64,000 nucleotides of DNA from Kribbella pratensis (GTDB taxonomy: Bacteria > Actinomycetota > Actinomycetes > Propionibacteriales > Kribbellaceae), in contig NZ_SODP01000001.1 of the NCBI RefSeq assembly GCF_004365355.1, forward strand, positions 2,363,473 to 2,427,472, given 5' to 3'. This document shows, one piece after another, positions 50,350 to 63,466 of this stretch; the stretch's first letter is position 1; each line of letters starts with the position of its first letter. A program made the translations under genes and the position numbers. The notes below the pieces were generated by a model. That model was not told the origin of the DNA. It saw nothing but the letters and a program-made list of their open reading frames with translations, and did not search any database.

Positions 50350-51174
50350 ATGCCAGGCTCCGAACTGTATGAGACATTCATGGCGCTGCACACCCGAGAC
50401 GGTGGCCTCGTCATGCCGAACGCCTGGGATGGCCTCTCGGCGTTGATGCTGGCCGATGCCGGATTCGAGGCGATCGCGACAACCTCCGTAGCGCTCGCCG
50501 CGACGCTCGGCCGGCCCGACGGACGGCACCGGATCAGCCGCGCCGAGCACCTCGAGCATGCGAGACTGCTCGGCCGGCTCACCGGGCTGCCCGTCAACGG
50601 CGACTTCGAGGACGGGTACGGCGAGACGCCCGCGGACGTCGCGGCGACCGTCGAAGCTGCTGTCGAGTACAGCCTGGCCGGCATCGGGATCGAGGACACG
50701 TCAGGCGACCCCGCCCGACCGATCCGGGACTTCGACGAAGCCGTCGAACGCGTACGGAGCGCCGTCGACGCGGCCAAGGGACGGATCGTCGTCACCGGCC
50801 GCACTGACAACTTCATCCAGGGCCGCCCCGATCTCGACGACACCATCAGGCGTCTGACGGCCTTCGCCGAGGTCGGCGCGGACGTCCTCTTTGCGCCGTA
50901 CCCGCCTGACCTCGACGCGCTCGGCAAGATCATCACCGCGGTCGCGCCGACTCCGGTCAATGTGCTCGTGTCGCCGTCGGACAAGGTCCTGACCGTCGCT
51001 GAACTGCAGAAGGCAGGAGTGAAACGGATCAGCTTGGGTCCGTGGCTCTACGTCCACGCGATGGGGGCGCTCGAAGAAGCCACCAAGGCTCTCGTCGCGG
51101 GCGACCTCGCGTCCGCCGCGACCGGCCTCAGCTTCGAGCGCGTCGGTGAACTACTTGCCCGCAGCAACAACTAG
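50350..51174 (+). CDS. Isocitrate lyase/PEP mutase superfamily protein
   Basis: The 274-aa product is a TIM-barrel enzyme of the PEP mutase/ICL family: LVMPNAWDGLSALMLADAGFEAIATTS at the start, the metal-binding strand VNGDFEDGYG, GIGIEDTSGD and VTGRTDNF. The Lys-Cys-Gly-His loop of true isocitrate lyases is missing, as in the mutase and C-C lyase branch. Mg-dependent C-C or C-P bond chemistry is expected; the substrate is unknown. It follows the AhpD-like gene by 39 nt. Confidence 0.85.
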   Translation: MPGSELYETFMALHTRDGGLVMPNAWDGLSALMLADAGFEAIATTSVALAATLGRPDGRHRISRAEHLEHARLLGRLTGLPVNGDFEDGYGETPADVAATVEAAVEYSLAGIGIEDTSGDPARPIRDFDEAVERVRSAVDAAKGRIVVTGRTDNFIQGRPDLDDTIRRLTAFAEVGADVLFAPYPPDLDALGKIITAVAPTPVNVLVSPSDKVLTVAELQKAGVKRISLGPWLYVHAMGALEEATKALVAGDLASAATGLSFERVGELLARSNN

Positions 51175-51232
51175 ACCAACCTCACCGAAGCAATGCACAC
51201 ACTGATCGATCGCACCAAGAAAGCAGATTGAC

Positions 51233-51880
51233 ATGGATCTCGACAAGCTCATGGGCAAGCACCTCACCAGGTACTTCGACCCCACCAGGACGATCCCGGA
51301 GGACACTCTTCAGCAGCTGTTGAAGTTCCTGCGCTCGACGCCCACGTCGACCAACATCCAGCCGAATCACTTCTACGTCATCGCCACGCCAGAGGGTAAG
51401 CAGCAACTGGCGGACAACCTGGGCGAGCGATTCCAGGACAACGCAGGAAAGATCCTGAACTCTTCGCACACCATCATCCTCACCACTCGGGCAGATCTGC
51501 CCGACAGCCACGTCGAGGCCGTGTTCAGCAAGGAGAGGGCCGACGGCCGCTTCCCCGAGCCGGCGAAGCAGGAACTCTGGGAGTCCATGACCCGCGACTT
51601 CCTCAACCTGCGGAACTACGGCTACAAGGACGTGAACCACTGGATGGAGAAGCAGACCTACATGGCGCTGGGTCTGACCATGATGGCCGCCGCAGAGCTC
51701 GGCATCGAAGCCATGCCGCTCGAGGGTTTCGACCCGGCCAGCGTCGACAAGGCGTTCAAGATCCGTGAAACCGGACACGCCACCACGGTGTTGCTGGCGC
51801 TCGGCTACCCCGACCCCAACAAGAACTACACCAACCCGATCTCCCGCTTCGACACCGACGAACTGTTCACCTTCGTCTAA
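51233..51880 (+). CDS. Nitroreductase-family FMN oxidoreductase (NfsB-like)
   Basis: The 215-aa product has family features: HLTRYFDPTRTIPEDTLQQLLKFLRSTPTSTNIQPNHFYVI for FMN phosphate binding, MEKQTYMALGLTMMAAAELGIEAMPLEGFD for the dimer and FMN region, and VLLALGYPD near the end. It is the NfsB-like branch that reduces nitro-compounds or quinones with NAD(P)H. The ATG follows a poor ribosome site. It lies in the detoxification-like run. Confidence 0.88.
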   Translation: MDLDKLMGKHLTRYFDPTRTIPEDTLQQLLKFLRSTPTSTNIQPNHFYVIATPEGKQQLADNLGERFQDNAGKILNSSHTIILTTRADLPDSHVEAVFSKERADGRFPEPAKQELWESMTRDFLNLRNYGYKDVNHWMEKQTYMALGLTMMAAAELGIEAMPLEGFDPASVDKAFKIRETGHATTVLLALGYPDPNKNYTNPISRFDTDELFTFV

Positions 51881-51909
51881 CCACCAGCGCCACCGGAAGG
51901 CACGGCTCG

Positions 51910-53133
51910 ATGAAAGGCTCTCCCCCGGCGACCAACCTGGCTCGCCGGGACAGCAGGCTCCGGTTGGCGTTCGTGTCGGCGGTGGTTTCCCTGGCGACCG
52001 CGTTCGCCGCATCGTCCGCGCCGATCCCGCTGTTCAACATCTACCGGGCCGAGGACGGGTTCAGCAACGCCGACATCTCGCTGGCCGTTGTCGCCTTCGA
52101 CGTACCCACCCTCGCCGCCTTGCTGGTGATGGGGCGGCTGTCCAATCATGTCGGCCGACGTGCCACCGCGATCGCCAGCCTCGCGCTGATCGCGCTGGGC
52201 TGTCTGCTGTTGCTGAACCTGCATGACATCGGCACACTGCTGGCCAGTCGGGTCCTGATGGGGCTCGGGGCTGGATTGGCCAGCAGCAACGTCACGGCGT
52301 ACGTCGTGGACGCTGCACCGGCCAGACCGGTCTGGCTGGCGTCAGTCGCATCCAGCCAGACAGTCACGCTCGGACTCGCGGTCGGCGCCATCACCTCCGG
52401 CGCACTGGTGCAGTACGGCCCCTGGCCACGTCACCTCACCTACTTGGTTGCCGTGGGCTCCTTGTCTGTGTCCGCGGCGCTGGTCGCTCTCAGCCCCGAA
52501 ACCATCGTTCGGACTCCGGGCGCTTGGCGATCATTGCGACCCAGCGTTAGCGTGCCCGCCCGAGTCACGGGTCTGCTCCCGGTCGCGGCCGCAGTGTTCC
52601 TGTCCACCTGGGCGACCGGTGCGTTCTACCAGGCATTCGTTCCTGGGCTGGTCGAAGATCAGCTTCACAGCAGTAGCTCGCTCGTCCTCGGGCTGGTGTT
52701 CGCCGCGTTCATGGCTCCCAGCGTTCTGGGCGCTCCAGTCGGCGGCCGGTTCACACCCGCGACAGGACAACGCGTCGGCATGGCAGTTTTCCTGGCCGGA
52801 TGGATCGGCATCACCACAGCAATCACGATCGGCTCGCTTCCGGTGTTCATCGCGGCAACCGTCGTGGCCGGCGCCGCTCAGGGCATCGCGGTCAGCGCCG
52901 CGATCCGCGGCGTGCTGCACGGAAGCACCGTGGCCGACCGGGCACCGATCTTCAGCGTCATCTATCTGATCTGCTACAGCGCCGCTGCCTTCCCCAGCCT
53001 CCTCGCCGGCCGGCTCTCCAGCACTTTCTCGCTGCCGCAGATCGCTCTCGGGTACGCCGGACTCGCGCTCGTCACGACGCTGTTCACCGTTGTCGCCGCA
53101 CGCGACCCGCGGGCCAGTGCCGGCCGGGATTGA
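51910..53133 (+). CDS. MFS transporter
   Basis: The 407-aa product has about 12 membrane segments with the major-facilitator loop 2-3 motif GRLSNHVGRRATAIASL and the MGLGAGLASSNVTAYVVD helix 4 region. It resembles drug or metabolite exporters. GGAAGG lies about 7 nt before the ATG. It ends the run of AhpD-like, PEP-mutase-like and nitroreductase genes, fitting export of a reduced or modified toxic compound. Confidence 0.88.
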   Translation: MKGSPPATNLARRDSRLRLAFVSAVVSLATAFAASSAPIPLFNIYRAEDGFSNADISLAVVAFDVPTLAALLVMGRLSNHVGRRATAIASLALIALGCLLLLNLHDIGTLLASRVLMGLGAGLASSNVTAYVVDAAPARPVWLASVASSQTVTLGLAVGAITSGALVQYGPWPRHLTYLVAVGSLSVSAALVALSPETIVRTPGAWRSLRPSVSVPARVTGLLPVAAAVFLSTWATGAFYQAFVPGLVEDQLHSSSSLVLGLVFAAFMAPSVLGAPVGGRFTPATGQRVGMAVFLAGWIGITTAITIGSLPVFIAATVVAGAAQGIAVSAAIRGVLHGSTVADRAPIFSVIYLICYSAAAFPSLLAGRLSSTFSLPQIALGYAGLALVTTLFTVVAARDPRASAGRD

Positions 53134-53138
53134 GGTTG

Positions 53139-53837
53139 TTACGGGCCGAGGAGGCCGACGGCGAAGGAGACGACGAGGGCGGAGAGCATCAGGGCCGAGA
53201 CCGACTCGATGGCCATCAGGGCTTTGGCCCTGACGGTCAGCGGCATCGTGTCGGTGGGGCTGAAGGCCGAGGAGTTCGTGACGGATACGTACAGGTAATC
53301 CATGAAGGCGGGCGTCCAGCCGGACTTGGCCGATGACCGATTCGCCACCTCGCTGACCGCGTCGTCGTCCTCGTCCTGCGGAAACCGGAAGTCGGCATCC
53401 GGCAGTTCCGGCCGGGAGACTCGAAAGCGCACCACCGGACCGCCTCGATCGAGCTCCCAGAACGTCAGCGCGAAGACCAGAACGTTGGTCAGCCACACTT
53501 GTCCGGCGGCGACCAGCAACTGACTTCCCGCCGTCGCCTCCTCGAGGACCAGCGACCGGATGAGTAGCGCGAGCGCGGTCGTGTTCGACAACGCGATCAA
53601 CACCGCCAAGCCGATCGACAGCCGCCGCAGGAACCAGTTCTGCCTGGTCATCCGCCGCGGGTTGGCCGCTACCAGCGGGATGAACAGCAGCAACTCCAGG
53701 ACAGGGATGACGAACCGCGGTCCGATCTGCAGCGCACTCGGGAGTGCACCGTACAGCGCGATCGCCACCAGCACTCCCACTGCGGCCGGCCACCGTAGCT
53801 CGCCCGGATGGTTGCGCCGCGCCCGTTCATCATGCAT
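53139..53837 (-). CDS. DUF1345-like membrane protein with channel-like C-terminus
   Basis: The 232-aa product has four to five membrane segments. Its C-terminal part, MDYLYVSVTNSSAFSPTDTMPLT followed by a last hydrophobic helix, resembles the pore and last helix of two-TM potassium channels as found in DUF1345-type proteins, but the TVGYG filter is not present (SVTNSSAF instead). An acidic insert (PQDEDDDA) precedes it. Ion transport is possible but unproven. It is convergent with the MFS gene, only 5 nt away. Confidence 0.6.
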   Translation of the reverse strand: MHDERARRNHPGELRWPAAVGVLVAIALYGALPSALQIGPRFVIPVLELLLFIPLVAANPRRMTRQNWFLRRLSIGLAVLIALSNTTALALLIRSLVLEEATAGSQLLVAAGQVWLTNVLVFALTFWELDRGGPVVRFRVSRPELPDADFRFPQDEDDDAVSEVANRSSAKSGWTPAFMDYLYVSVTNSSAFSPTDTMPLTVRAKALMAIESVSALMLSALVVSFAVGLLGP

Positions 53838-53894
53838 GACAGTCCCCGGGTACTCCGCACAGGCAATGAGGTCGCAAGATCTGTGGGGAACTGG

Positions 53895-54503
53895 TCAGGG
53901 CGACAGATGATCGTGCTCCACCAGCCGTTGCACGGCGGTCCGGCAGGCATCTTGCTGTACGGCGGCGCGAGCTCGCAGATACGACAGCAGGAAATGGAGA
54001 TCGGGGTCGTCGGTGAGCCGATAGACGCGTGGGAGGTCGACGAGGCGGCTTCGTTCGGCCTCGCGGTTGGCGCTGAAGTCGGTCAAGAGCTTGCGATCGA
54101 CGGTGCCGTCGGCATCAAGCCAGGGGTTGCGTATGTGCGACGACGGGCCTGGGCCGGCGCCGGCTGCGATGGCATCTTGCAGGTCGGTGCCACCAAGCAC
54201 CGCGGCGACGGCGGGGTTGGCCTGAGCAGCCGCGTCGGCTGCCTGCCGCGGAGCATGCTCGAGCAAACGGGCGACGACGGTGGCCAGCATCTCCACATGC
54301 GCGACCTGCTCGGCGCCGAGCGCGAAGACGAGGTCACGGTATCCGCCCGGAACGTGCATGTCCCATCCCTGGAACATGTAGTGCATGGCGACGGTGATCT
54401 CGCCGTACTGACCTCTCAAGGACTCCTCCAGCGTCCGGGCGTAGACGGCGTCCGGCTCCTCCGGCTTGGACTTGAACTGAAGGTCCTGACGATGCGTGAA
54501 CAT
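53895..54503 (-). CDS. Short manganese-catalase-family protein
   Basis: The 202-aa product starts like Mn catalases (MFTHRQDLQFKSKPEEPD, then LEESLRGQYGEITVAMHYMFQGWDM) and keeps metal-ligand-like Glu and EQVAHVEML. Usual Mn catalases reach about 290 residues; the C-terminal third is absent and the end (AVQQDACRTAVQRLVEHDHL) looks natural. It probably disproportionates peroxide or is a related di-metal protein. It lies just downstream of the chaperone/redox operon, with 52 nt between. Confidence 0.75.
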   Translation of the reverse strand: MFTHRQDLQFKSKPEEPDAVYARTLEESLRGQYGEITVAMHYMFQGWDMHVPGGYRDLVFALGAEQVAHVEMLATVVARLLEHAPRQAADAAAQANPAVAAVLGGTDLQDAIAAGAGPGPSSHIRNPWLDADGTVDRKLLTDFSANREAERSRLVDLPRVYRLTDDPDLHFLLSYLRARAAVQQDACRTAVQRLVEHDHLSP

Positions 54504-54555
54504 TTTGGCCGCTCCACTGGGGAGAGAAGGGTGATGGATTTCCGTCGTACGACGC

Positions 54556-56169
54556 TCAGGTGTGAGCCAGGTACTCGTGCACCAGTCGTACGGCGAGCGC
54601 GCCGTCGCCGACGGCGGCGGCGATTCGTTTCACTGAACCGCTCCGGACATCGCCGGCCGCGAAGACGCCCGGGAGGCTGGTCTCCAGGAGCTTGCCGTCA
54701 CCCTTCACCTGGTTGCCGGTGAGGACGAATCGCCGGTCGTCGAGCTCGATCTGGTTGCCGAGCCACTCGACGTGCGGGGAGCTGCCGATGAAGATGAACA
54801 GAGCCTTGGCCTGCTCGGTCCGACGCTCCTGCGTCTTCCGGTCCTCGATGACGACCTCTTCGAGTGTCGGCTTGCCGCGGACCTCACGGACCTCGCTGTG
54901 CAGCAGCACCTCTACCGTCGGGAGCTTCTCGATCCGATCCGCGAGATAGCGGGACATTCCGGCGCCGATGTCGTCGGCGCGAATGACGAGGAGAACGCGA
55001 GACGCGTGTCCGGACAGGAACACCGCCGCCTGCCCGGCCGAGTTGCCGCCGCCGACGATCACGACCGGGTCGTCGCGGCACAGGTTCGCCTCCAGCTCGG
55101 TGGCCGCGTAGTACACGCTGGTCGCCTCGACATCGTCTATGCCTGGCACCTGGAACCGGCGGTACTGCACTCCCGAGGCAATCAGCAGCGCACGGCCCAG
55201 GACCCGTTCGCCGGTCTCCAGCCGCACCACGTGGTACCCGTCGTCATGCTCCAGCCCGATGACCGGCGCGGGCACCGTCAGGTCGGCGCCGAACCGCCTC
55301 GCCTGGGCGACCGCGCGGTCGGCCAGCTCTCCGCCGCTGATGCCGGCGGGGAAGCCGAGATAGTTCTCGATCCTGGACGAGGTGCCCGCCTGGCCGCCGG
55401 TCGCCACAGCGTCGAAGACCGCAGTGGTCAGACCTTCGGAGGCGGCATAAACCGAGGCCGCCAATCCGGCGGGGCCGGCACCGACCACGATCAGATCGCA
55501 GGTGGACGTCGGCGGAGCCGGCTGACGCAGGCCGACCGCGGCCGCCAGCTGCTCGTTGTCGGGGTTCCGCAGTACCTCGCCCCGCCAGATCACCACCGGG
55601 GTCTGTTCGACATCGATGCCGAGCTCGCGGATCAGCCGCTCGGCGTCGGCGTCGTTCTCCAGGTCGATCCAGTGGTGCGGCAGCCGGTTGCGGGCGGCGA
55701 AGTCGCGGAGCCGGCGGGTGTCGGCCGAGAACCGCGAACCGATGATCGCGAACCCCGCGCCCAGCGACAGCTGTAACGACCGCCGGATCAGGAACGCCCG
55801 GAGGGCCAGGTCGGCCAGCGGCTGATCCCGTACGACGAGGTCGCGCAGACGGTCCTTCGGTACGGCGAGAACGGCGCCGGACTGCTGCACCTGAGCGGTG
55901 AGGAAGTACGGCTGACCGGTCAGCAGGCCGATCTCGCCGAGGAAGCGCTTCGGTCCGTGGATCGCGATGAGCCGGCGGTGCGGACCCAGATCCTCGGTCA
56001 CGGCGACGAGCCCCTCGAGCAGCACCAGGAACTCGCCCGGGGCGTCCCCTGCCTGGTACAGCAATTCACCTTCGCTCGTCTGCCGACGTTCACCCATCGA
56101 CGACAGCTCGGCCAACTGATAGTCCTCCAGCCGCGGATAGGCGCCGTACAGGTCCGGGGTCTCGTTCAT
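54556..56169 (-). CDS. cNMP-binding / thioredoxin-fold / FAD oxidoreductase fusion
   Basis: The start is ATG 56169, overlapping the upstream stop (ATGA). The 537-aa product has three parts. Residues about 10-130 are a cyclic-nucleotide-binding beta roll (GERRQTSEGELLYQAGDAPGEFLVLLEG, FLGEIGLLTGQP). Residues about 140-215 are a thioredoxin/glutaredoxin-like fold (FAARNRLPHHWIDLENDADAE, EQTPVVIW). Residues about 225-537 are a thioredoxin-reductase-like FAD/NAD(P) module (VVGAGPAGLAASVYAASEG, VVIVGGGNSAGQAA, GVFAAGDVRSG). The redox CxxC of true reductases is absent, so it cannot be an ordinary TrxR. It closes the dnaK-clpB-thioredoxin operon, so a stress redox role is likely. Confidence 0.85.
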   Translation of the reverse strand: MNETPDLYGAYPRLEDYQLAELSSMGERRQTSEGELLYQAGDAPGEFLVLLEGLVAVTEDLGPHRRLIAIHGPKRFLGEIGLLTGQPYFLTAQVQQSGAVLAVPKDRLRDLVVRDQPLADLALRAFLIRRSLQLSLGAGFAIIGSRFSADTRRLRDFAARNRLPHHWIDLENDADAERLIRELGIDVEQTPVVIWRGEVLRNPDNEQLAAAVGLRQPAPPTSTCDLIVVGAGPAGLAASVYAASEGLTTAVFDAVATGGQAGTSSRIENYLGFPAGISGGELADRAVAQARRFGADLTVPAPVIGLEHDDGYHVVRLETGERVLGRALLIASGVQYRRFQVPGIDDVEATSVYYAATELEANLCRDDPVVIVGGGNSAGQAAVFLSGHASRVLLVIRADDIGAGMSRYLADRIEKLPTVEVLLHSEVREVRGKPTLEEVVIEDRKTQERRTEQAKALFIFIGSSPHVEWLGNQIELDDRRFVLTGNQVKGDGKLLETSLPGVFAAGDVRSGSVKRIAAAVGDGALAVRLVHEYLAHT

Positions 56170-56429
56170 ACGAACGCCTCGTCGACGTAGCACCAGCGCC
56201 AATCCTCGCCGGGCTCGAACGACTGGACGATGGGATGCCCCTGGTAGCCAGCATGGGCGCGGGCGTGCCGCATCGGAGAGGAGTCACAGCATCCGACGTG
56301 GCCACAGGTCAGGCAGAGCCGGAGGTGCACCCAGGGCGTGTTGAGTCGCAGACACTCCTCGCAACCCTCGGGTGTGCGCGGCCGCACCGGACGCACCATC
56401 TCCAGGTGTGGGTCGAGGGCGGTAGTCAC
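56166..56429 (-). CDS. UBP-type zinc finger protein
   Basis: The 87-aa product starts at GTG 56429 overlapping the thioredoxin stop and overlaps the next ATG as well. It shows CEECLRLNTPWVHLRLCLTCGHVGCCDSS, then HARAHAGYQGHPIVQSFEPGEDWRWCY. This is the ZnF-UBP fold, known in eukaryotes for ubiquitin C-terminus binding and common in Actinobacteria beside thioredoxin-like genes. It may bind a C-terminal tail of a client; this is unproven. Confidence 0.85.
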   Translation of the reverse strand: MTTALDPHLEMVRPVRPRTPEGCEECLRLNTPWVHLRLCLTCGHVGCCDSSPMRHARAHAGYQGHPIVQSFEPGEDWRWCYVDEAFV

Positions 56430-56862
56430 GACGCCACCTCCTTGTGGATCGCGTCCTCGAGCCACGGCCGCAAAGCGGTCGCCGCCGCAGCACCGACCTG
56501 CTGAGCGACGACCTGTCCCTGGCGCAGCACCAGCAGCGTCGGGATGGACTGCACGTTGAAGCGGCGGGACAGCTGCGGCGCCTCGTCCGCGTTGATCTTC
56601 ACCAGCTTCACCTCGCCTGCCTTCTCGACGGCAAGTTGCTCCAGCACCGGGCTGACCCGACGGCACGGCCCGCACCAGGGAGCCCACATGTCGACCAGCA
56701 CCGGGATGGTTGCCTGCTCGACGACCTCGGCGAAGTCGTTGTCGCCGGCATCGACTATCCACGGCAGCGGCCGGTGGCAGTTTCCGCAGCGCGGGGTGCC
56801 CTGGGCCGCCGCAGGCACCCGGTTGCGGTGCTGACAGTTCGGGCAGGTGACGACCTTCGTGG

Positions 56863-56866
<4 letters not shown>
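56426..56866 (-). CDS. Thioredoxin with N-terminal zinc ribbon (Trx2-like)
   Basis: The 146-aa product has CPNC at 8-11 and CGNC at 27-30, a zinc ribbon, then the thioredoxin fold with WCGPC at 64-68 and the cis-Pro loop SIPTLLVL. It is the thioredoxin-2 type, induced by oxidative stress in other bacteria. ATGA overlaps with both neighbours (clpB upstream, UBP gene downstream) bind it tightly to the chaperone operon. Confidence 0.92.
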
Positions 56867-59480
<2,614 letters not shown>

Positions 59481-59490
<10 letters not shown>

Positions 59491-59837
59491 GTCCTGGCTC
59501 CTGTCCTGGCACTTGTTCTGGCACTGGTTCTGGCACTGGTTCCGACCACTGCTGTGTCGCGGCGCCGGCGCTGCGCCTCCAGTACGGCGATCCGGTCGAG
59601 CAGGTCGAGCACGAGCCCCAACGAGGCGTAGTTCAACGCGAAACCTGCCCGTAGCCGCCTGATCCGGGCGACCCTGGCAAGCTGGCCAGGGCTGAACCAC
59701 AGCTGCCCGTCCGCGTCAGTCGTTGCCTCTAGCAACCCCAGGGCGACGAACCGGCGCGCCAGGTCCGGATGGAGATCGGTCAGCCTGGAGAATTCGTCCA
59801 GGCCCAACCCGGCTCTGCGTACGATCTGGATGGTCAT
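59481..59837 (-). CDS. CbpM-type chaperone modulator (MerR-like)
   Basis: The 118-aa product overlaps dnaJ by 4 nt. Residues about 10-85 ([23 protein letters not shown]...[32 protein letters not shown]) form the MerR-like helix bundle of CbpM, which binds and checks CbpA-type J proteins. The neighbouring J protein is exactly that type. HspR is the alternative; its operator (HAIR) is not seen upstream of dnaK. The tail is a Thr-Ser-Ala-Arg repeat encoded by tandem 12-mers that also hold the clpB leader, a likely recent expansion. Confidence 0.8.
59494..59541. repeat. Four tandem 12-bp units at the cbpM-clpB junction
   Basis: Plus-strand units CTGGCTCCTGTC, CTGGCACTTGTT, CTGGCACTGGTT, CTGGCACTGGTT run head to tail. 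They code for the SART repeats at the CbpM end and contain the clpB ribosome site. Copy changes would keep the cbpM frame (12 = 4 codons) while altering the clpB leader. Confidence 0.8.
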
Positions 59838-60838
59838 CGCCTCCTCCTGGGATCGAACTTCGAAGTCCCCGCCAGCTCCTCGAAGAGTCGCTCCTCCTCG
59901 GGGGTGAGCCGATGCGGGACCATCAGCTTCACCTCGGCGTACAAGTCACCGGGCTGGCCCTTGGGGTTGGGCAGGCCGCGTCCCTTCAGTCGCAACCTGC
60001 GACCGGTCGAAGTGCCCTTCGGCACCTTCACCTTGGCGTCGCCGCCGGGCGTCCTGATGTCCACGGAAGCACCGAGCGCGCCCTCCCAGGCGGCCAGTGG
60101 AAGGTCGACCGTGATGTCACGCCCGTCGAGCCGGTAGCGGGGGTGTTCCGCGATTCGCACGACCAGGTACAGGTCGCCCGCCGCAGCGCCACCCGTGCCC
60201 TGGCCACCCTGGCCCTTGAGCCGGATCCGCTGGCCGTTCTGCACACCTGCCGGGATCTTCACGTCGAGGTTCCCCCGGGTGCCGTCAGGCCCTTGCAATG
60301 TCAGCGAGCGACTGGTGCCGCGGTACGCCTCCTCGACGGTCAGCTCGATCTCGACCTCCTGGTCGGAGCCGGGGATCGGACCCCAGCCCCGCGTCGACCG
60401 GCCACCGCCACCGAACCCGCCACCGAACCCGCCACCGCCGCCGAACATGCCGCCGAGCAGATCCTCGATGTCGATCCCCTCGGCGCCTCCGGTGCTGAAC
60501 CGGACGCCCTCGCCGAAGGCGCCCTCCGGGGACCGGCTTGAGCGACGTCCCCTCCCCGCGCCGGCTGCGGCCCGGGCCCGGGCGTAGTCGGCCGGGTCCA
60601 CGTCGGGCGGAACCCGGCGGAAGTCCTCCCCGAAGGCGTCGTACCTCTCGCGCGTCTTCGGATCCGACAGCACGTCATAGGCCTCGGAGATCTGCTTGAA
60701 GCGTTCCTCCGCGCCCGGATCCTTGTTGACGTCCGGGTGGTACTGGCGGGCGAGCTTGCGGTACGCGCGCTGGATCTCGTCCGCGCCGGCATCACGCGAA
60801 ACACCCAGGATCGAGTAGAAGTCGCCGTCCGGAGGCAT
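59834..60838 (-). CDS. dnaJ: DnaJ, type II (CbpA-like, no zinc finger)
   Basis: The 334-aa product has a J domain with HPD at 34-36, a Gly/Phe-rich linker ([16 protein letters not shown]), and two C-terminal beta domains ([56 protein letters not shown]). The four CxxCxGxG zinc motifs are absent, so it is type II. It hands clients to DnaK. Its ATG overlaps the grpE stop in TGATG. It is paired with cbpM downstream. Confidence 0.93.
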   Translation of the reverse strand: MPPDGDFYSILGVSRDAGADEIQRAYRKLARQYHPDVNKDPGAEERFKQISEAYDVLSDPKTRERYDAFGEDFRRVPPDVDPADYARARAAAGAGRGRRSSRSPEGAFGEGVRFSTGGAEGIDIEDLLGGMFGGGGGFGGGFGGGGRSTRGWGPIPGSDQEVEIELTVEEAYRGTSRSLTLQGPDGTRGNLDVKIPAGVQNGQRIRLKGQGGQGTGGAAAGDLYLVVRIAEHPRYRLDGRDITVDLPLAAWEGALGASVDIRTPGGDAKVKVPKGTSTGRRLRLKGRGLPNPKGQPGDLYAEVKLMVPHRLTPEEERLFEELAGTSKFDPRRRR

Positions 60839-61443
60839 CAGCGCTCCTCTGTGGCCACGATGACCCCCGCGGGACGCAGCACCTTGTCACCGTCGCCGTA
60901 CCGCGGCCGGACGACGTGCACGACCGTGCCGGGTTCCGAATCCGGGCTTGCGACGGTGCCGACCGCGTCGTGCAACTTCGGGTCGAAGAGCTTCCCGGCG
61001 TCGTCGAACCGGGGGTACCCGTACTCCGCAAGAACAGCCAGAGCCTGGTCCCGGACTGCCTTGATCCCCTCGACGATCTGCTTGGCCTCGGGACCCGCAT
61101 GCTCCAGGGCGAGTTCGAGGTTGTCGACGACGGGTAGCCAGCGGGTCAGCACCCTGGCCCGCTCGTCCTCGCGCTGCCCGGCCGACTCCCTGGCTGTCCG
61201 CTTGCGGAAGTTCTCGAGCTCGGCAGCGGTACGCCGCCACCGGTCCTCCAGCTCGGCGGCCCGGGCGGCCAGGTCAGGTGCTGCCGTGTCGGCAGCCCGA
61301 TCCGCCGCCCGATCCGCAGCCCTGTCCTTGGCCGTGTCCTCGGCCGCGGCGCCGTTCTGGTTCCTGCCGTTGGCCGGTGCGTGGTCGTCGGGCCGGTCGG
61401 CGGCGGACGTCGTACCGGCCCTTTCGGCGTCCTTGTGTGACAT
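60838..61443 (-). CDS. grpE: GrpE nucleotide exchange factor
   Basis: The 201-aa product has a long Ala/Asp-rich N-terminal helix, then the GrpE core: [56 protein letters not shown], and [13 protein letters not shown]. It drives ADP release from DnaK. It starts 5 nt after the dnaK stop. Several [13 protein letters not shown] repeats in the N-terminal helix are low-complexity. Confidence 0.93.
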   Translation of the reverse strand: MSHKDAERAGTTSAADRPDDHAPANGRNQNGAAAEDTAKDRAADRAADRAADTAAPDLAARAAELEDRWRRTAAELENFRKRTARESAGQREDERARVLTRWLPVVDNLELALEHAGPEAKQIVEGIKAVRDQALAVLAEYGYPRFDDAGKLFDPKLHDAVGTVASPDSEPGTVVHVVRPRYGDGDKVLRPAGVIVATEER

Positions 61444-61448
61444 CTCGA

Positions 61449-63332
<1,884 letters not shown>

Positions 63333-63466
63333 GTCTACCTCCTGCTCAGCACGGGTGTCACGAACACTTCCCAACCTTGTCCGTGGCCGCGCCGCGCACA
63401 TCCCCGGTTCTTGTGGTTCTGGGTCCAACTGGTGTTTCCACCTGTTGTTCTCGGGGGCTCCCGGCC

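Noticed and set aside
63333..63466. HAIR or CIRCE heat-shock operator before dnaK
   Set aside because: Neither CTTGAGT-N7-ACTCAAG nor TTAGCACTC-N9-GAGTGCTAA is present; only short imperfect palindromes.
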